From: Oscheius tipulae
Taxonomy: Eukaryota; Nematoda; Chromadorea; Rhabditida; Rhabditidae
Direction of reading: 5' to 3'
Length of the DNA stretch: 64,000 nt
NCBI GenBank assembly: GCA_037178975.1
Contig: JASJZH010000005.1
Location: 4,154,001 to 4,218,000 of the forward strand
Part shown: in pieces, positions 1-10,971 of the stretch
Layout of the letters: each line of letters starts with the position of its first letter
How positions within the stretch are numbered: position 1 is the first letter of the stretch
Made by a program: the position numbers and the translations under genes
The notes under the pieces: generated by a model
Told to the model about the DNA's origin: nothing
Databases searched by the model: none
What the model saw: the letters and a program-made list of their open reading frames with translations, nothing else

Positions 1-302
1 CCATTCCTTTCCAAAGGGACGTCCCAGTCCGGACGCTCCATTAGTTCCCAAGAATCTTGGACATGTACTCTGTCTCTAATATTGTGCGGATTATCTGCGC
101 GACTCGAGCCATATAAGAGCAAGATCGAGAACATAATGACTTCTCCTGTGCCAGCTTCCGAAATCCTGTGTTTGTCCAGTTCGGCTGACTAATAACGAGA
201 AGAAAATTAAATTGGAGCTTCTCCGAAGTCATAAACTACGGTGCAAAAAAGAGCTATAGAATCCCTATTATGTACTTGGCGTGAGCCTTTTGTTGAGGTC
301 AT
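1..302 (-). CDS. Unknown protein, 3' part cut by window edge
   Basis: Two minus-strand exons join in phase: one starts with MTSTKGSRQV at 302 and runs to 240, then an intron of about 51 nt with GT..AG ends, then an exon from 188 that is open to the window edge and reads through DNPHNIRDRVHVQDSWELM. The second exon holds a short hydrophobic stretch (IMFSILLLYG). I do not recognise a family. The start is the first ATG of the open frame, and an upstream exon cannot be excluded. The only support is open frame plus matching splice phase, so this is a weak call. Confidence 0.35.
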
Positions 303-819
303 TGTGTTCTGATCATTTCTACGGCTTCCAGCCAGAGGTTTCACAACAAGGATCCATATATAAGTACAAGTATCGTGTTCTCTTGCCTTGATCACACTGT
401 TCCCAGCTATTAGAATCTTTCATAGTCATCATGTATTCAAGACGTTTGTCTCATCTCTCATCGAAAAATTTAACAGCACAATTGAATTGCGTGGCCTCTC
501 CACGTGGTAGAGTCTTTAGCATATTCGAGTCCTGTTTATCCAGTAGCTTGTGGTTCCCGCCATTCCTCCCATTCCCACAGTTGGACCGTCAACAGAGCCT
601 GAAAACAGTCTCCATGTGACACTTTAGAACCTCGTGTCCCGACCTAAACTGAAATTCCGAGACCCGTAGTTAGCCTCCACTTAACCTTTCTCGATCTTCT
701 AGAACCCGCTCTCATCATTGATGCTTTCTTCTTCCGACCCAAATATTGTGAAAAACAAAGGAGGTCTCTATATATCGCACAAATTACTGCTCACTCTCTC
801 CTCTCGACTCTTTCAGAAT

Positions 820-1378
820 ATGCGCTCTGTGATTCTGTCCCTTCTGGTTACGGTTACTCTCTCCCATCAGCAACAGACCGACATTTCTGATCTCTGTTCC
901 GCTCTGAGCACTATTCACTACAAAATCGTAAGTTCTAAGCTATCTAAGAGGCAAAGAGACAAGTTCAGTTTCCTCTCTCGTCGGAGATCAAAAAGAGCTA
1001 CTGTAAGGCCGAGCGGTATGTCTGTTCGGCCTTTGAAATGTTTGCCTCCAATGACTTTGCCAAGGAGGTCGTCGTCATCAAGGAGAAGGTATCTTCCTCT
1101 TAGAGCCCTTACAAAAGAAAGGTTTAGCTCGGCTGCTATCCGGACCGACCGTCCGAAGGAATGATGCAGAGCGACCTCTGTAACAGTCTACGAGTCCTTC
1201 CAGATACCTCTAAGAAGAGTCTTTACGTATGTTTAAGGGAATGTCTAAACTTATTTGAATTATTTAGGAGCTGTATTCCCGCGACCAGAAGAGGATGTCC
1301 ACATTCAAGCCTCTCCTGGCCGAAATGCGCGTGACATCGGAAGAATGGCTCATGCCCATCTTGGAGCAGTACTGCTAG
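820..1378 (+). CDS. Small secreted cysteine-containing protein
   Basis: Four exons join in phase 0 through introns of about 40 nt into a protein of roughly 147 residues. It starts with a clear signal peptide (MRSVILSLLVTVTLSHQ). The mature part has about seven cysteines, in YCKAERYVCSAF, LGCYPDR, SDLCNSL, the early LCSAL and the final QYC. A tttcag acceptor lies three bases before the ATG, as expected for spliced-leader trans-splicing. The gene converges on the chemoreceptor gene, whose stop lies only 66 bp away. No named family is recognised. Extracellular location is inferred from the signal peptide. The exon chain is strong because all junctions keep frame. Confidence 0.72.
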
Positions 1379-1444
1379 GTCCCGTTCTCCTCTCTGTCTC
1401 ACCCAAAAGATCTCGTTTCCCGTGCTATCTCTTCTTATTAAAGG

Positions 1445-2729
1445 TCACCAAAACTGTTGCAAGACGTCGAAGTGCATCTGCGTCATGTCCTGTTTGTTCT
1501 TACTCTTCTGAAGATGCATCGCTACGACATAGTGAGAATTCGGAGAGCCTATTATCGCCAAATTGCCCTTTTTGAACTGAGAGTTGACTATCTCGAAGGT
1601 GAATATCACTATCGTTATGGCTCTGAAACAATTTTAGTTTCAATCCGAAAAGAGGACTCACGCCGAAACGAAAGCTTCAAACGTTGCGCTCCAAAATTGA
1701 CCAGCTGGAGAGAGTTGCTCGTTAAAAAGAACAGCATTGGCTGTCAGATAGAGACCGATGACAATAAGGATGGTCAGCTCGATTAACATAAATAACAAGT
1801 GCTGAAGGAACCTTGACTGAAGACAAGAACGTAATCCACCTTCAAAGTTCTGATGTTCTCGCTCACTTGGAACCGTATACTGAGAGTGTAGGGTTCATTA
1901 GTATTGAAGAACCTGTTCAGATTCGCCAGTTTTCTCGTATTATGCTTGTAGACTGAAAAGAAAAAGACCACGAACATAAGAGTCATAGTAACAAGAACTA
2001 GAAGCACTTCTACCCCTAAGTAACCTGAATCCTGCATTGAATCCTGCAAAGAAATGTGAGATACCTTTAGTTATGGTCCAGACACAGGCCATGGTTACAA
2101 CAAACTGTGAGACACATATCAGAAGGGAGATCCATGCCCGCCCATGCTGTTCGTAGTCGATAATATAGTAGGTGGCAAAACAGCGCTCGGTGCAGACAGC
2201 TGGAACAAGAAAGAGGAAGATGACGACAAAGTGGAGACGAGAAATGGCCGATAGAATGAGTGGCCAGTCATTCAGAGTATCTAGAAAGAGGACTGATCTT
2301 GATATACTGAAGCATGAGCAAAGTTATCCAAGTTTTGAGTCAGAACTGACATGCCATCTTCTGACAGGACCTGACTTGTCGAATTTGTAGTCCAAACCCA
2401 CAAATCCTGGGATTTAGATCGTTTTGAGACTTACATGTGGCTTGGATAACTTCTGCCTCATACAGAAAGGTCACGACCCTGGCTGCCGTCGCAATATAGA
2501 TGCAGACATAGTTGAACTGCATTATGCGGACACAATTGATGTGGTACAGATGTGACTTTTCTAGAGAATAGGCCAGAAACCAGGCTGTGGTGACAGTTGG
2601 CAAAATGAATAAAAATTCGATTCCTCTCAGAATATGAATCGAACTCGGCTCCTCGTCTACGATGAGGGCCAATAGAAACAGAGGATAACTCTGGTTGCTG
2701 TACTGGAACACGTAGTTGGTTAGCATCAT
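1445..2729 (-). CDS. Sre-like nematode chemoreceptor (7TM GPCR)
   Basis: A seven-pass receptor of the nematode Sra superfamily, most like class Sre. Family hallmarks are readable: ERCFATYYIIDYE at the end of TM3, and YTLSIRFQVSENIRTLK before TM6, the equivalent of the conserved RFQxxEN motif. Hydrophobic segments follow in the expected order (HLLFMLIELTILIVIGLYL, then AITIVIFTFE) and the protein ends QQFW. Several introns of 38-42 nt join in phase. The intron after VIQAT is longer, about 142 nt, and may hide a small exon. The start has ttatccag immediately before the ATG. In other nematodes such proteins detect odorants in ciliated neurons; here that is inference from family. Confidence 0.85.
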
Positions 2730-4188
2730 CTGGATAAGAGTCTGAAAGTATGAGTAGATCGAGAAAGACCACAGATATCAGACTAAGCTAAACTCGGCGA
2801 GCACCTGTCCCGATCCCGATTGTTTATAAAAAGCGTAAAAAGAGTCCTAAGGATCTGGAGATTTCAGAAGACCGAATACGATTTTCTCGAGAGAATAAAC
2901 CCGTCTGTTCCCTTTGCATGAACGAGAGAAGATGTTTTCACATAGCATTTTGATGCTACAAGACGCTTCAGATCTCTGGAAATTGGGAGAAAAGTCGAAG
3001 AGAGATTCTTCCAACCAGTGGCGATTCCAAAAAGAAGTTCTATTTATCTGCTAGCTCATAAAATGCACATTTTTTCGCGCAAGTTGAGTTAGATTTGAAA
3101 TCGTGCAGGTCGTGTTTTCGAGCTCGACGTCAGATGTCTGGGAATTATACGGGAAAGGTTCACACTCTTGAAGGAAATAACAAACATAAATCTCTTTGAG
3201 AGATAAGAAATACCGGAAGACGTGGAGGAAGACATTTGAATGTAAATGAAGGCAACCAATTACTAAATAGTCATTAGGCACAAAATGTTTCACCCAAAAG
3301 GCTTATAAGATCTGTGAGTAACGTGGTGACAGAGGAGATAACTGAATTGTTCGAAGTCACCTGGTCATTTACGCGAGGAAAATCACAAGATTCACTGTTC
3401 TTGAACAGATGTTCGGATGACTTCATGATCATAGGTTCCGTAATTATATACGGTGCTGTTTGTGCATCTTCTTATTCCCTCTGGCTGCAATTTTTGTTTC
3501 AGGGGCGAGAAGGCCCTCCAGCCATTTGGAGTCTAATCAGGGCGGGAGCCCACCCTCTTTCGCACCCAATTTTTCTGCTAATCAAGTGGTCTCTCTCCGG
3601 GTTTCTAAACCTTTTGTGGGGAGCCCAAAGGCTTGTAGTTGATTTTGACAATCAATCTAGTCATTCTTCTCTTCTATCATTGTATATGACCCAATATTCT
3701 CTTACCCTGTATCTGCCAAGCAGTTTCATTATTGTCCTGATCAGTTGGGTCACTAGGATTGGGCCCACAGAGAGACACTAGACCCAGAGACATCTTAGCT
3801 CCAGGACTTAACTAGTCATTTCAGCCGTCTTCCTCATGGCTAATCCTTCCCTATTTCTCCCATTTGCCCTTTTTTTCTTGCATTGTTGATGAGGAGTGTA
3901 TCGAGAGTATATACCCATTTCTTCGATTTCCTGTGATGTCTCTCGTAGGATCCCTCAAGAGACTCGTAGTGGCTAGACTATGATATACCGCTCTCTTCCA
4001 CCCCCATTGGACTGATCTCCGGCCCATTTATTTGCCGGTCACTCAATTTCAACAGCGCATCCTCTCCTCCCGATGAGGCCAATTTCATCCAATTTTCCAC
4101 ACTGATGCTTCTCATTTACACTTCCCTCCAGTTCATAATCCTACTCCGACATAAACAGAGAGTGTTTTTTTTTTAGAGATTTTGAGCA
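2730..4188. other. Interval without a supported gene
   Basis: About 1.45 kb between the chemoreceptor start and the 4TM gene. Open frames exist on both strands (3051-3293 minus, 3314-3781 plus), but neither has a credible start, splice context or family resemblance. It probably holds promoter sequence for both flanking genes, which are divergent. I see no clear repeat here. Confidence 0.5.
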
Positions 4189-5081
4189 ATGACTCTAAAG
4201 ACATCAGTGGCGAAAGAGTCTTCTCTTCTGGTTTGTTCGCTTTCAGACAGGTTTCAACACATCTTCAGAACATCTCCCGAATACTGTCAATTGTTTCGCT
4301 ACCTCTATCCCTTCTCCAATCAATTATATTCCTCATTTACGTGGTCAAATGGAACAGAGAAGAGTACTACTACCATGGAATCACAGCTGAAGGTGGGGCA
4401 TTCTTGCCTCTCACAATGATTATTCAGTCTGTGTCCACGCCTGTCTCATCTATGGACTATTCTTCAAAAAGGCATCTTTCCTTCTTCCTTACATTTTTGT
4501 TCAGGTAACCTCAAAACTTTTAAAACTTATGACTCTTTCAGCTAATAGCAGGAATCTGCTACGTAGTCTTAGCATTTACCTTTGGAGTTCAAGTGCTTGA
4601 ACAATGCGACTTTTTCTTCACCTGTCCTGGCACTCCGGGGTCCGAGCTGTCTCATAAAGGTGCCTTTTCTTCGGTAGTAGTTAAACAGGCGCCCCGGTTC
4701 GATTTTACGTGAAATTGCGTACGACGTACGCAAAACTACGGCTTGGCGCGAATTAATTTTTTTCCTCGTTTTTCGTCGTTTTACCCATTTCTCGACATTT
4801 TTTTCGAGGAATGGGTAAAACGACAAAAAACGACAAAAAAATTAATTCGCGCCAAACCGTAGTTCTGCGTACGTCGTACGCAATTTCACGTAAAATCGAA
4901 CCGGGGCGCCTGTTTAACTACTACCTTTTCTTCTTTGTAACGACACGATCGTTTTCCAGCCGAGTTTATGGTACTGGCTTCAATCACAATCCCTATCCAA
5001 TGTGCTGTCGCTGCCGTCATGGTTAAGACTTACAAGCTGTTGTGTCTAAAGAGAAACCTGCCGATTCCTGTGGATTGCTGA
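4189..5081 (+). CDS. Four-transmembrane protein of the nematode 4TM type
   Basis: Exons join into about 160 residues with four hydrophobic segments: LSIVSLPLSLLQSIIFLIYV, then ACLIYGLFFKK followed by FLLPYIFVQLIAGICYVVL, then MVLASITIPIQCAVAAVMV. The short loop after TM3 carries cysteines (EQCDFFFTCPG). The pattern of a small residue-rich TM2, LLPYIFVQ and a last TM ending in a basic tail matches uncharacterised four-pass membrane proteins common in nematodes; I cannot name a function. Introns are 36-44 nt, except the last, which is 300 nt because a hairpin element has inserted. The start is uncertain: ATG at 4189 with a first intron ending at cagacag is the only arrangement that keeps phase. 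Confidence 0.7.
4673..4925. mobile_element. Full-length palindromic (foldback) MITE with target duplication
   Basis: A nearly perfect inverted repeat of 253 bp. The left arm begins GGTAGTAGTTAAACAGGCGC and the right arm ends with its exact complement; both arms pass through tacgtcgtacgc-type and attaattcgcgcc blocks and meet at a short spacer near 4790-4812 (tctcgacattttt). Identical 8-bp direct repeats, TTTTCTTC, flank the element at 4665-4672 and 4926-4933 and look like a target-site duplication. An 8-bp duplication is usual for hAT-type transposons, so a hAT-derived non-autonomous element is the likeliest class. It sits in the last intron of the 4TM gene. Removing it with one duplication leaves a 39-nt intron, the normal size here. 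Confidence 0.9.
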
Positions 5082-5426
5082 TAGAGATTTACACTATCTA
5101 TTATATGAATTTTATCAGCCGAAAAATGATTCAATGACGACAGGCAATTAGAGTTTCAGTAGCTCCGATGCAAAATTGCTGAACTTTGAAAGGCCTGGCT
5201 TGCCCATCCATTGTTCCCTGAACTTTCTCGTTCTATCGGTTGGACGAGTTTCAGTAGTTACTAGACTCCTGCAGTCTTATCAAAGTCTGTCTATTGACCA
5301 ATATCTGATCTGTCACGTTGCCTGACTTGCTTCCACAATACGGTCATATGAAGCTGTTCTTCTTGTCAGTGTAAATACGGGTTTATTGGGACCACTTTGT
5401 ACAAAAACTAGACAGAAGATCGTATT

Positions 5427-5682
5427 TTACCGACAGAACTTCTTGAGAAAGTCTACTGAACACTTTCTGCGACAGCACATCGAGAGGGCATTAGCTTCCA
5501 ACAGGGCCTCGTAGGAGTATGTTCCTGTTCCTTGGCTGAATTCGAACTGTTAACATGAATATTTTGACTTACTATTTGCAGATGTCTTTCACGATGTTGC
5601 TGACATAATGAGGTCCACAGTGACGGGTTAGAACTGTCGAGAAGAGCGAGACAAGAAAGAGAATTGAGAGAAATAGTCTCAT
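5427..5682 (-). CDS. Insulin-like peptide
   Basis: Two exons (5573-5682 and 5427-5535) join through a 37-nt intron into a precursor of about 72 residues. Order: signal peptide MRLFLSILFLVSLFSTVL; B-chain with HCGPHYVSNIVKDIC, that is CysGly, twelve residues, then Cys; a short linker YQGTGTYSYEALLEANALS; A-chain MCCRRKCSVDFLKKFC with the exact CC-x3-C-x8-C spacing. It has six cysteines, so the canonical vertebrate-like disulfide set is predicted. There is no dibasic-flanked C-peptide, as in many nematode ins genes. Secreted ligand for the insulin/IGF receptor is the family role; agonist or antagonist activity cannot be told. It converges on the 4TM gene. Confidence 0.9.
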
Positions 5683-6171
5683 GATAGAGAGTAGCCTTGG
5701 AAGGGAAATGGAGTCTCTCCGATATGGCAGTTCAAACCCTCTTCCGCTATACGGCCAGGAGTTTGAATTCCCTTCTTATCAGTAGATCAAGTGGGAAGTC
5801 ATCGAGAAATGACCGTCAACACACCCACTTTGTACTGCTGGGAGTGCTCAGAGAAGAGTTCAGACGATTTCTCGGAACGAGATAGTCATAGACAAAGGCT
5901 AGAAAAAGGAAGACAAGTACTGGAACAGTAGATTTGCTTGAAGATTAAAGGGCTGTCTTTGCTCAGGATCCTGAGACGATAGATTCTGAAACAGGAGGTT
6001 CAAACCGGATTTGGCGGAAATGTGGAGAACTCTTTACTTTTTCAACTCCGAACCACTTTTAGACCCTTTTCTGTAAAAAAAAAACCGCATGCAACTTACT
6101 CCTTGAGCCTGTTTTGTATGCTTCATAAAGAGGTCTACATGTTCCCCATGCCATGTCCTAACTTTCAGGCG
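5683..6171. other. Divergent intergenic region
   Basis: About 490 bp between the divergent insulin-like gene and the 3beta-HSD-like gene. Plus-strand open frames here are short and lack a splice context. It presumably holds both promoters and the outron of the HSD-like gene, which ends with a tttcag acceptor at 6168. No motif stands out. Confidence 0.45.
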
Positions 6172-7430
6172 ATGAAGCTAGTAGTTTTGGGAGCCGATTC
6201 GTGGATCGGATCGCGATTCGTCAAATGTGCCGGCAGTCTTCCCTCCCACGATGTCGTTGGCTGGGCAATGGAAAAATCCGCTGGGACGGGTGATTTTGCT
6301 CTAAAAATAACATACAAAAGGATTGTTAGACTTCCGCGGAGCCCATGTTTATGGAATGGAGAATGTTGCGAGCGCAGTTTCCGGCGCTGATATTGTCGTG
6401 AATTTACACGAATCGCAAGACTTTTCCCTTACGCCGGACGAAAAAGCTCTCCATCATCATAATGTCCAATGTAGGTTTGTGTTCCTTCCACAAAAGGCCA
6501 GTCTAGTCGTCGAATCGCTCATTTCTACACATCAAGAGCCCGGCCACAACTGGAAGCTTATACATCTGTCAACGCCACTTCTGCAATGCTCCTCTCGTTG
6601 GCCGAACGTCAATGGGAGTGAAACACAGCCAGATGAAGTACCGTCATCGAGACCATTCAAGGTTTTACTTTTCATTTCATTACTCACACTAGCTTTAGGC
6701 CTATTGCTCTTCGAAGCAACGAGCCGAAGAGCTTCTGAAATGTTCAACGATTGACTGTATTGTCGTACGCCCGGTTGATGTCTACGGCCAGGGAGACGAC
6801 TGCTCTGTTATCACGGACATTCTCAAAATGTCATCAAAATTCGGATTCTCTCCCGAAATTGGCGATCGCGACGGAGTGACACAGCTGATGGCCCTCGACA
6901 ATCTCATGCTCGGTCTGTGGAATTGCGTGGAGAAGCTGTATCCCGACGATTTCGAAGAAGACGAGAGCAGCCAGTCCCTCCACTGTTTGTCTTATTATCT
7001 CTATCAAGTATCACCAATTTCAGGCGAACAATCGTACGAGAACAGAGATCTCGGCGAGAGAGTTTTCGAGACGATACTGCTCTGCGACGACACCGAGAAA
7101 CGGCCATTCTTCGAAAATTTCGGCGATTGTATTCCCGGAGGCAAGTTCCACATTCCACTTCTACCGCTCTACTACATCTATTACTTTGTCGCAATGATCA
7201 TCTGTCTGTTCGGACCAGGCTTGGCCAAGAAGATGCCGGATCCGGACTATTTTTACATGAATTTTCATCACTGGACCTTCTTCAACAATTTCAAGGCCAG
7301 ACAGTACTTAGAATACAAGCCTCTCCCTTCCCAGAACGAGCTGAAAACCTCCCGTGACTACTATCGCTCCCTTTTACCTTCCAACATTGCCAGATTTTCG
7401 TGGCAAACTACTCGTCCTTTCCCTCGTTGA
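6172..7430 (+). CDS. 3beta-hydroxysteroid dehydrogenase/4-carboxysterol dehydrogenase-like enzyme
   Basis: NAD(P)-dependent sterol oxidoreductase of the extended SDR, 3beta-HSD branch. The N-terminal Rossmann start is MKLVVLGADSWIGSRFV, next comes ADIVVNLHESQDFSLTPDEK, then the catalytic Tyr-x3-Lys in AYCSSKQRAEELL. A C-terminal hydrophobic anchor (PLLPLYYIYYFVAMIICLFG) and the end block FNNFKARQYLEYKPL are typical of the family, implying an ER membrane enzyme. Related C. elegans genes act in hormone/sterol metabolism. The start has actttcag three bases upstream. One junction near 6473-6500 is uncertain: the frame is open straight through, and the only in-frame intron would be 27 nt. Later introns are about 40 nt. 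Confidence 0.88.
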
Positions 7431-7706
7431 CTGTACTTCTGTATTTATTTCACGTTTTACACGTATCTTCGTATACTTTGCACTTTTTACTCTAGTAAAG
7501 TTTTACCAGAACAGCGCTCTTGTTGCAATTCGTTGACTTCGTTCTTACTGCTTGTTCCATCGTAAATGTTATAAAATCGGTTCTTACAGAAATGGTTAAC
7601 GGATCTACGGCGCGAGGCGTAAGGACGCGGTCATGTTCGAGAGCGACGAATGTCGACGGGTGTGTTCGGCCTTTTACCTTGGAGAATACGTTTTTGCAGG
7701 AAAAAG

Positions 7707-8412
7707 ATGACGATGAAGAATAGATCGAGCTCTACCAACACACCGCCTACACTTAAGTTCGAGATCGTTGAGGCTGATCCGGTGGAAACCCTACTGGCAA
7801 AATTTAGCATGAAAAGTCGGGATGCCCTTCGGAAATCCAAACAACGGGCAAGTAGTATGCCTTTTCTATCGCTAAAGCTAATCAAGAGCTTCAGACTTTA
7901 AACAGGTAGCCAACACTATTCAAAGATTCGGGCCGGGGCAGGCCGTTTCCAAGGATATCGCTTTCTACGATCCCCCTGTTCTCAAAGTCGTCCTTGAGGG
8001 CTTCAATCGCGGCAAGAAGTGGGACATTCAGCTGGCCAGCGAGTACCTCTCGCCCATCATTGATTAGTACATTCCTTTTCTTAGAAACATCGTTGACTTT
8101 TAGCCAACCTCCCGGACAGAACCTGCGGCTCCGCTTGTGTCCAGAGCCTTGAAATCATCACCTCCAAGCTGCTGGCTAATATCCTTACAGCCAGCCGCTG
8201 TAGACCGAGCCTCGGAGTCGATATTGCCGCAGAGGAGAGGAAAGAACAAGCCGATGCTTGCCTCAAGGTTATTTTTATCATTCTTCTCCTAACAAATTAA
8301 ATCTTAGAACCTACGAGAATTACGCGATTCCAAGAAAGTTCCTGTCATGAAGATTTCGGAAGAAATAGCTGTCCAGCTTCATGACGTTCTCCATCGACTA
8401 CGGGCCATTTGA
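7707..8412 (+). CDS. Katanin p80 con80-domain-only protein (MEI-2/KATNBL1-like)
   Basis: Starts MTMKNRSSSTNT just after a tttttgcag acceptor. The body reads FKQVANTIQRFGPGQAVSKD, VVLEGFNRGKKWDIQLASEY and then EIITSKLLANILTASR, PSLGVDIAAEERKEQADACL and the end VQLHDVLHRLRAI. The GVDIxxEER block and the helical layout resemble the con80 domain of katanin p80, with no WD40 repeats, as in C. elegans MEI-2 or vertebrate KATNBL1. Its role would be to regulate or target the microtubule-severing p60 ATPase. One junction (about 8065-8100) does not keep frame with any GT..AG pair I can find. It lies 277 bp downstream of the HSD-like gene and 194 bp upstream of the MPP gene. Confidence 0.6.
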
Positions 8413-8605
8413 TTTCTTTTCTCGTCTATAGTTGTCAGACCTTGAACCAATTTCTATAAATATCAGCCTTGCAGCTATGATTTTGCTTTCCAAAATGGCT
8501 CTGATCCTCATTTGCTTCTTCCCCAGCGGTCTTATAGCGAAATATTTCCCAACGTCAGTTTGCCTGCGCCGTGCTGCATTTCAAATAATTTTAGATAGGT
8601 TTTCC

Positions 8606-10596
8606 ATGTTGAGGCAAAAGATGTTCCGGGTGTTTTCGCCTCGGAAGCTTCCTCTTCGGAAGTTCTCTATTACTGGTGTTCTTGGCGAGGCACAAGTATG
8701 TTTTTTCAACACTTCCCTTTATTTGTCTGCCTAGGATATCAGCAAATTGCCATTATCTGTCCCTCTTCCACAGTTTTCTGCCGCTTCGAGTAGCCAGAAG
8801 TCGTCAATTGTTCCTCCCTACTCGGCTGATGTCTCCGTCCTCGACAATAAGATTCGGGTTGCTTCTCAAGAGCATTTTGGAGACTATTGCACTATTGGAT
8901 GTGAGTTTCTCTTGTGATCCTTTTGCTGAGCCTGTTCATTTGCAGTAGCTATTGAAAGTGGCTCCCGGTTCGAAGCCCTGCATCCAACTGGAACTTCTCA
9001 TATCGTGGAAAAGTTGGCTTTCGGAGTAAGCATGGTCTTTTTGTGATCAAGACAAGCATTCAGGCGAATGCTAAACAGTCGTCTCGAGAAGAAATCTACG
9101 AGGTCCTGGAACGAAATGGTGGACTAATCGACTGTCAGAGTACCCGAGTAAGTCAGCCATTGTTTTCCTAGTGAAGATGCGGGTAGGACACATTCATTTA
9201 TGCTGCAAGTTGTCACATCGACGGACTCGATGAGGTTATGGAAGTTATTGCCAACTCCGTCTGGAGACCACGGGTTACTGATGACGAGGTTTGACCTATT
9301 TTTAGCCGAGTTCAATAAAAGTTTCAGTTCAAAGAAGCACAAATGATCGTGGAGTTTGAGAACGAGGACATGGCTCATAAGATAGAGTGCGAGCCCTTGA
9401 TAACTGATTGGATCCATACGGTTTGAGCCTTCCCTTTGGTGTACAATACAGCCGATTCTAGGCAGCTTTTCGAGGCAACACGCTCGGGTTTTCCAAGTAT
9501 ACGAAAAACGAAGCGCTGGCCAAGATAACCAAAAAGGATGTGCTTACCTTCATGAGTCTCTACCATCGCCCAGAACGAATTGTTGTAGCCGGAATCGGGA
9601 TTCCACATGATCAGCTGCGCGAGACCACACAGCGCTATTTCAATTACAACACAGCAATCTGGAACACGAATCCTGAGATCCTGACTTCCAAAATTCCCTC
9701 AATTGACAACTCTGTAGCTCAATATACCGGCGGAGAAATAAGAGTGCGTTTTCCTCTCTTTTCCAGTACAAGAAGCTGCTTCAGGTTCAGAAAGATCTCA
9801 GTAAAATTGCAGTCGGTACACCGTATCCACATCTAGCCCATGTTGGTCTCGGATTCGAGGGCTGTAGCTACAAGTAGGCTCATTTTTTTTTTACAATTTG
9901 TTCATTTATCGTTCAGAGACGACGATTTTGTCACAATGTGTGTGATTCAGTCTCTGCTGGGAGGCGGAGGTTCATTTTCCGCCGGAGGTCCAGGCAAAGG
10001 AATGTATACTCGGCTCTACACCGAGGTCATGAACCAGTGAGCGTTTTCAAAGGTTTTTTTTAATGAGAGTTTCTTAAGGTATCATTGGATCTACAGTTGC
10101 ATTGCCTATAACCATTCCTACGCCGACTCTGGTCTATTTTGTATACACGCCGCCTGCCCTCCCGAAGGAGTCAATTATGCTCTTCAAGTTATTTTAGATC
10201 AGTTTATCCGACTCTCGAAGGGTGTCGCGAAGGACGAATTGTCGAGGTTTGTTTATTTTTAACTGGAAAAATACTGTATTTAGGGCAAAAATCCAGCTAA
10301 AGTCGCAGCTGATGATGAATCTGGAGATCCGGCCGGTCATGTTCGAAGATCTCGCCCGACAGGTCATTGGACATGGAAAACGTCGTCTGCCGATAGAATA
10401 CATGGAACAGATTGACCGAGTGACAGCCGAGGATATCATGCGTGTAGGACAGCGGCTTCTTGCCGGAAAACCAAGTCTCGTGGGCTATGGAGTCATCGAC
10501 ACTTTGACCAGCTATAGCCAATTGGAGGATGCTGCCGCCCAACGCAATCCCGATCTGCTGGAGAAGAAGAACAAGATTTTCAGCTGGCAGTCATAG
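8606..10596 (+). CDS. PMPCA: Mitochondrial-processing peptidase alpha subunit
   Basis: About eleven exons with 37-44 nt introns join into roughly 510 residues. The N-terminus ([20 protein letters not shown]) is rich in Arg and hydrophobic residues, as a mitochondrial presequence should be. The inactive metal-site region reads [12 protein letters not shown], with the HxxEH of the catalytic beta subunit missing, as expected for alpha. The glycine-rich substrate loop is unmistakable: [20 protein letters not shown]. It pairs with the beta subunit in the matrix to remove presequences from imported proteins. The start is the first ATG after an ataattttag acceptor, and the stop is TAG at 10594-10596. 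Confidence 0.95.
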
Positions 10597-10971
10597 CTCG
10601 TTTGTTTGTTGAATTTGAACTGTTAGAACGGATTAAATTTAAGTTATACGTAGCGGGACACAACCCGTGAGACGAATATTGCTACCGTACAAAAGGAAAG
10701 ACTGTCATGTTGAGTTGAGGAAGAGACGAAGTTAGTTGAATTGAGGCAGGGCGAGTTTGACGTCGATTCCGAGCAAGAAACAGGCCACTGTAGACTGGGC
10801 CATTCTGTAGTTTGTTCCATTTACTGAACAAAACAGATAACAAACCTTCTCTGTAGAATAGCCTTTCCGAAGGCCGAAAGATATGATTCTTTAGACGATC
10901 GCGGCTCCAAATCCATGAGATATACAGTAATGAACATCGAGATCTAGTTTTAGGTCTGTTTCAGTTTCAGA
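10597..10971. other. Convergent intergenic gap
   Basis: About 375 bp between the stops of two convergent genes. It should hold both 3' UTRs. An ATTAAA-type signal (gattaaattt) follows the PMPCA stop by some 35 bp. Nothing else is recognisable. Confidence 0.45.

Noticed and set aside
3314-3781. 155-codon hydrophobic plus-strand frame
   Set aside because: No ATG in context, no splice signals at its ends and no recognisable membrane-protein family.
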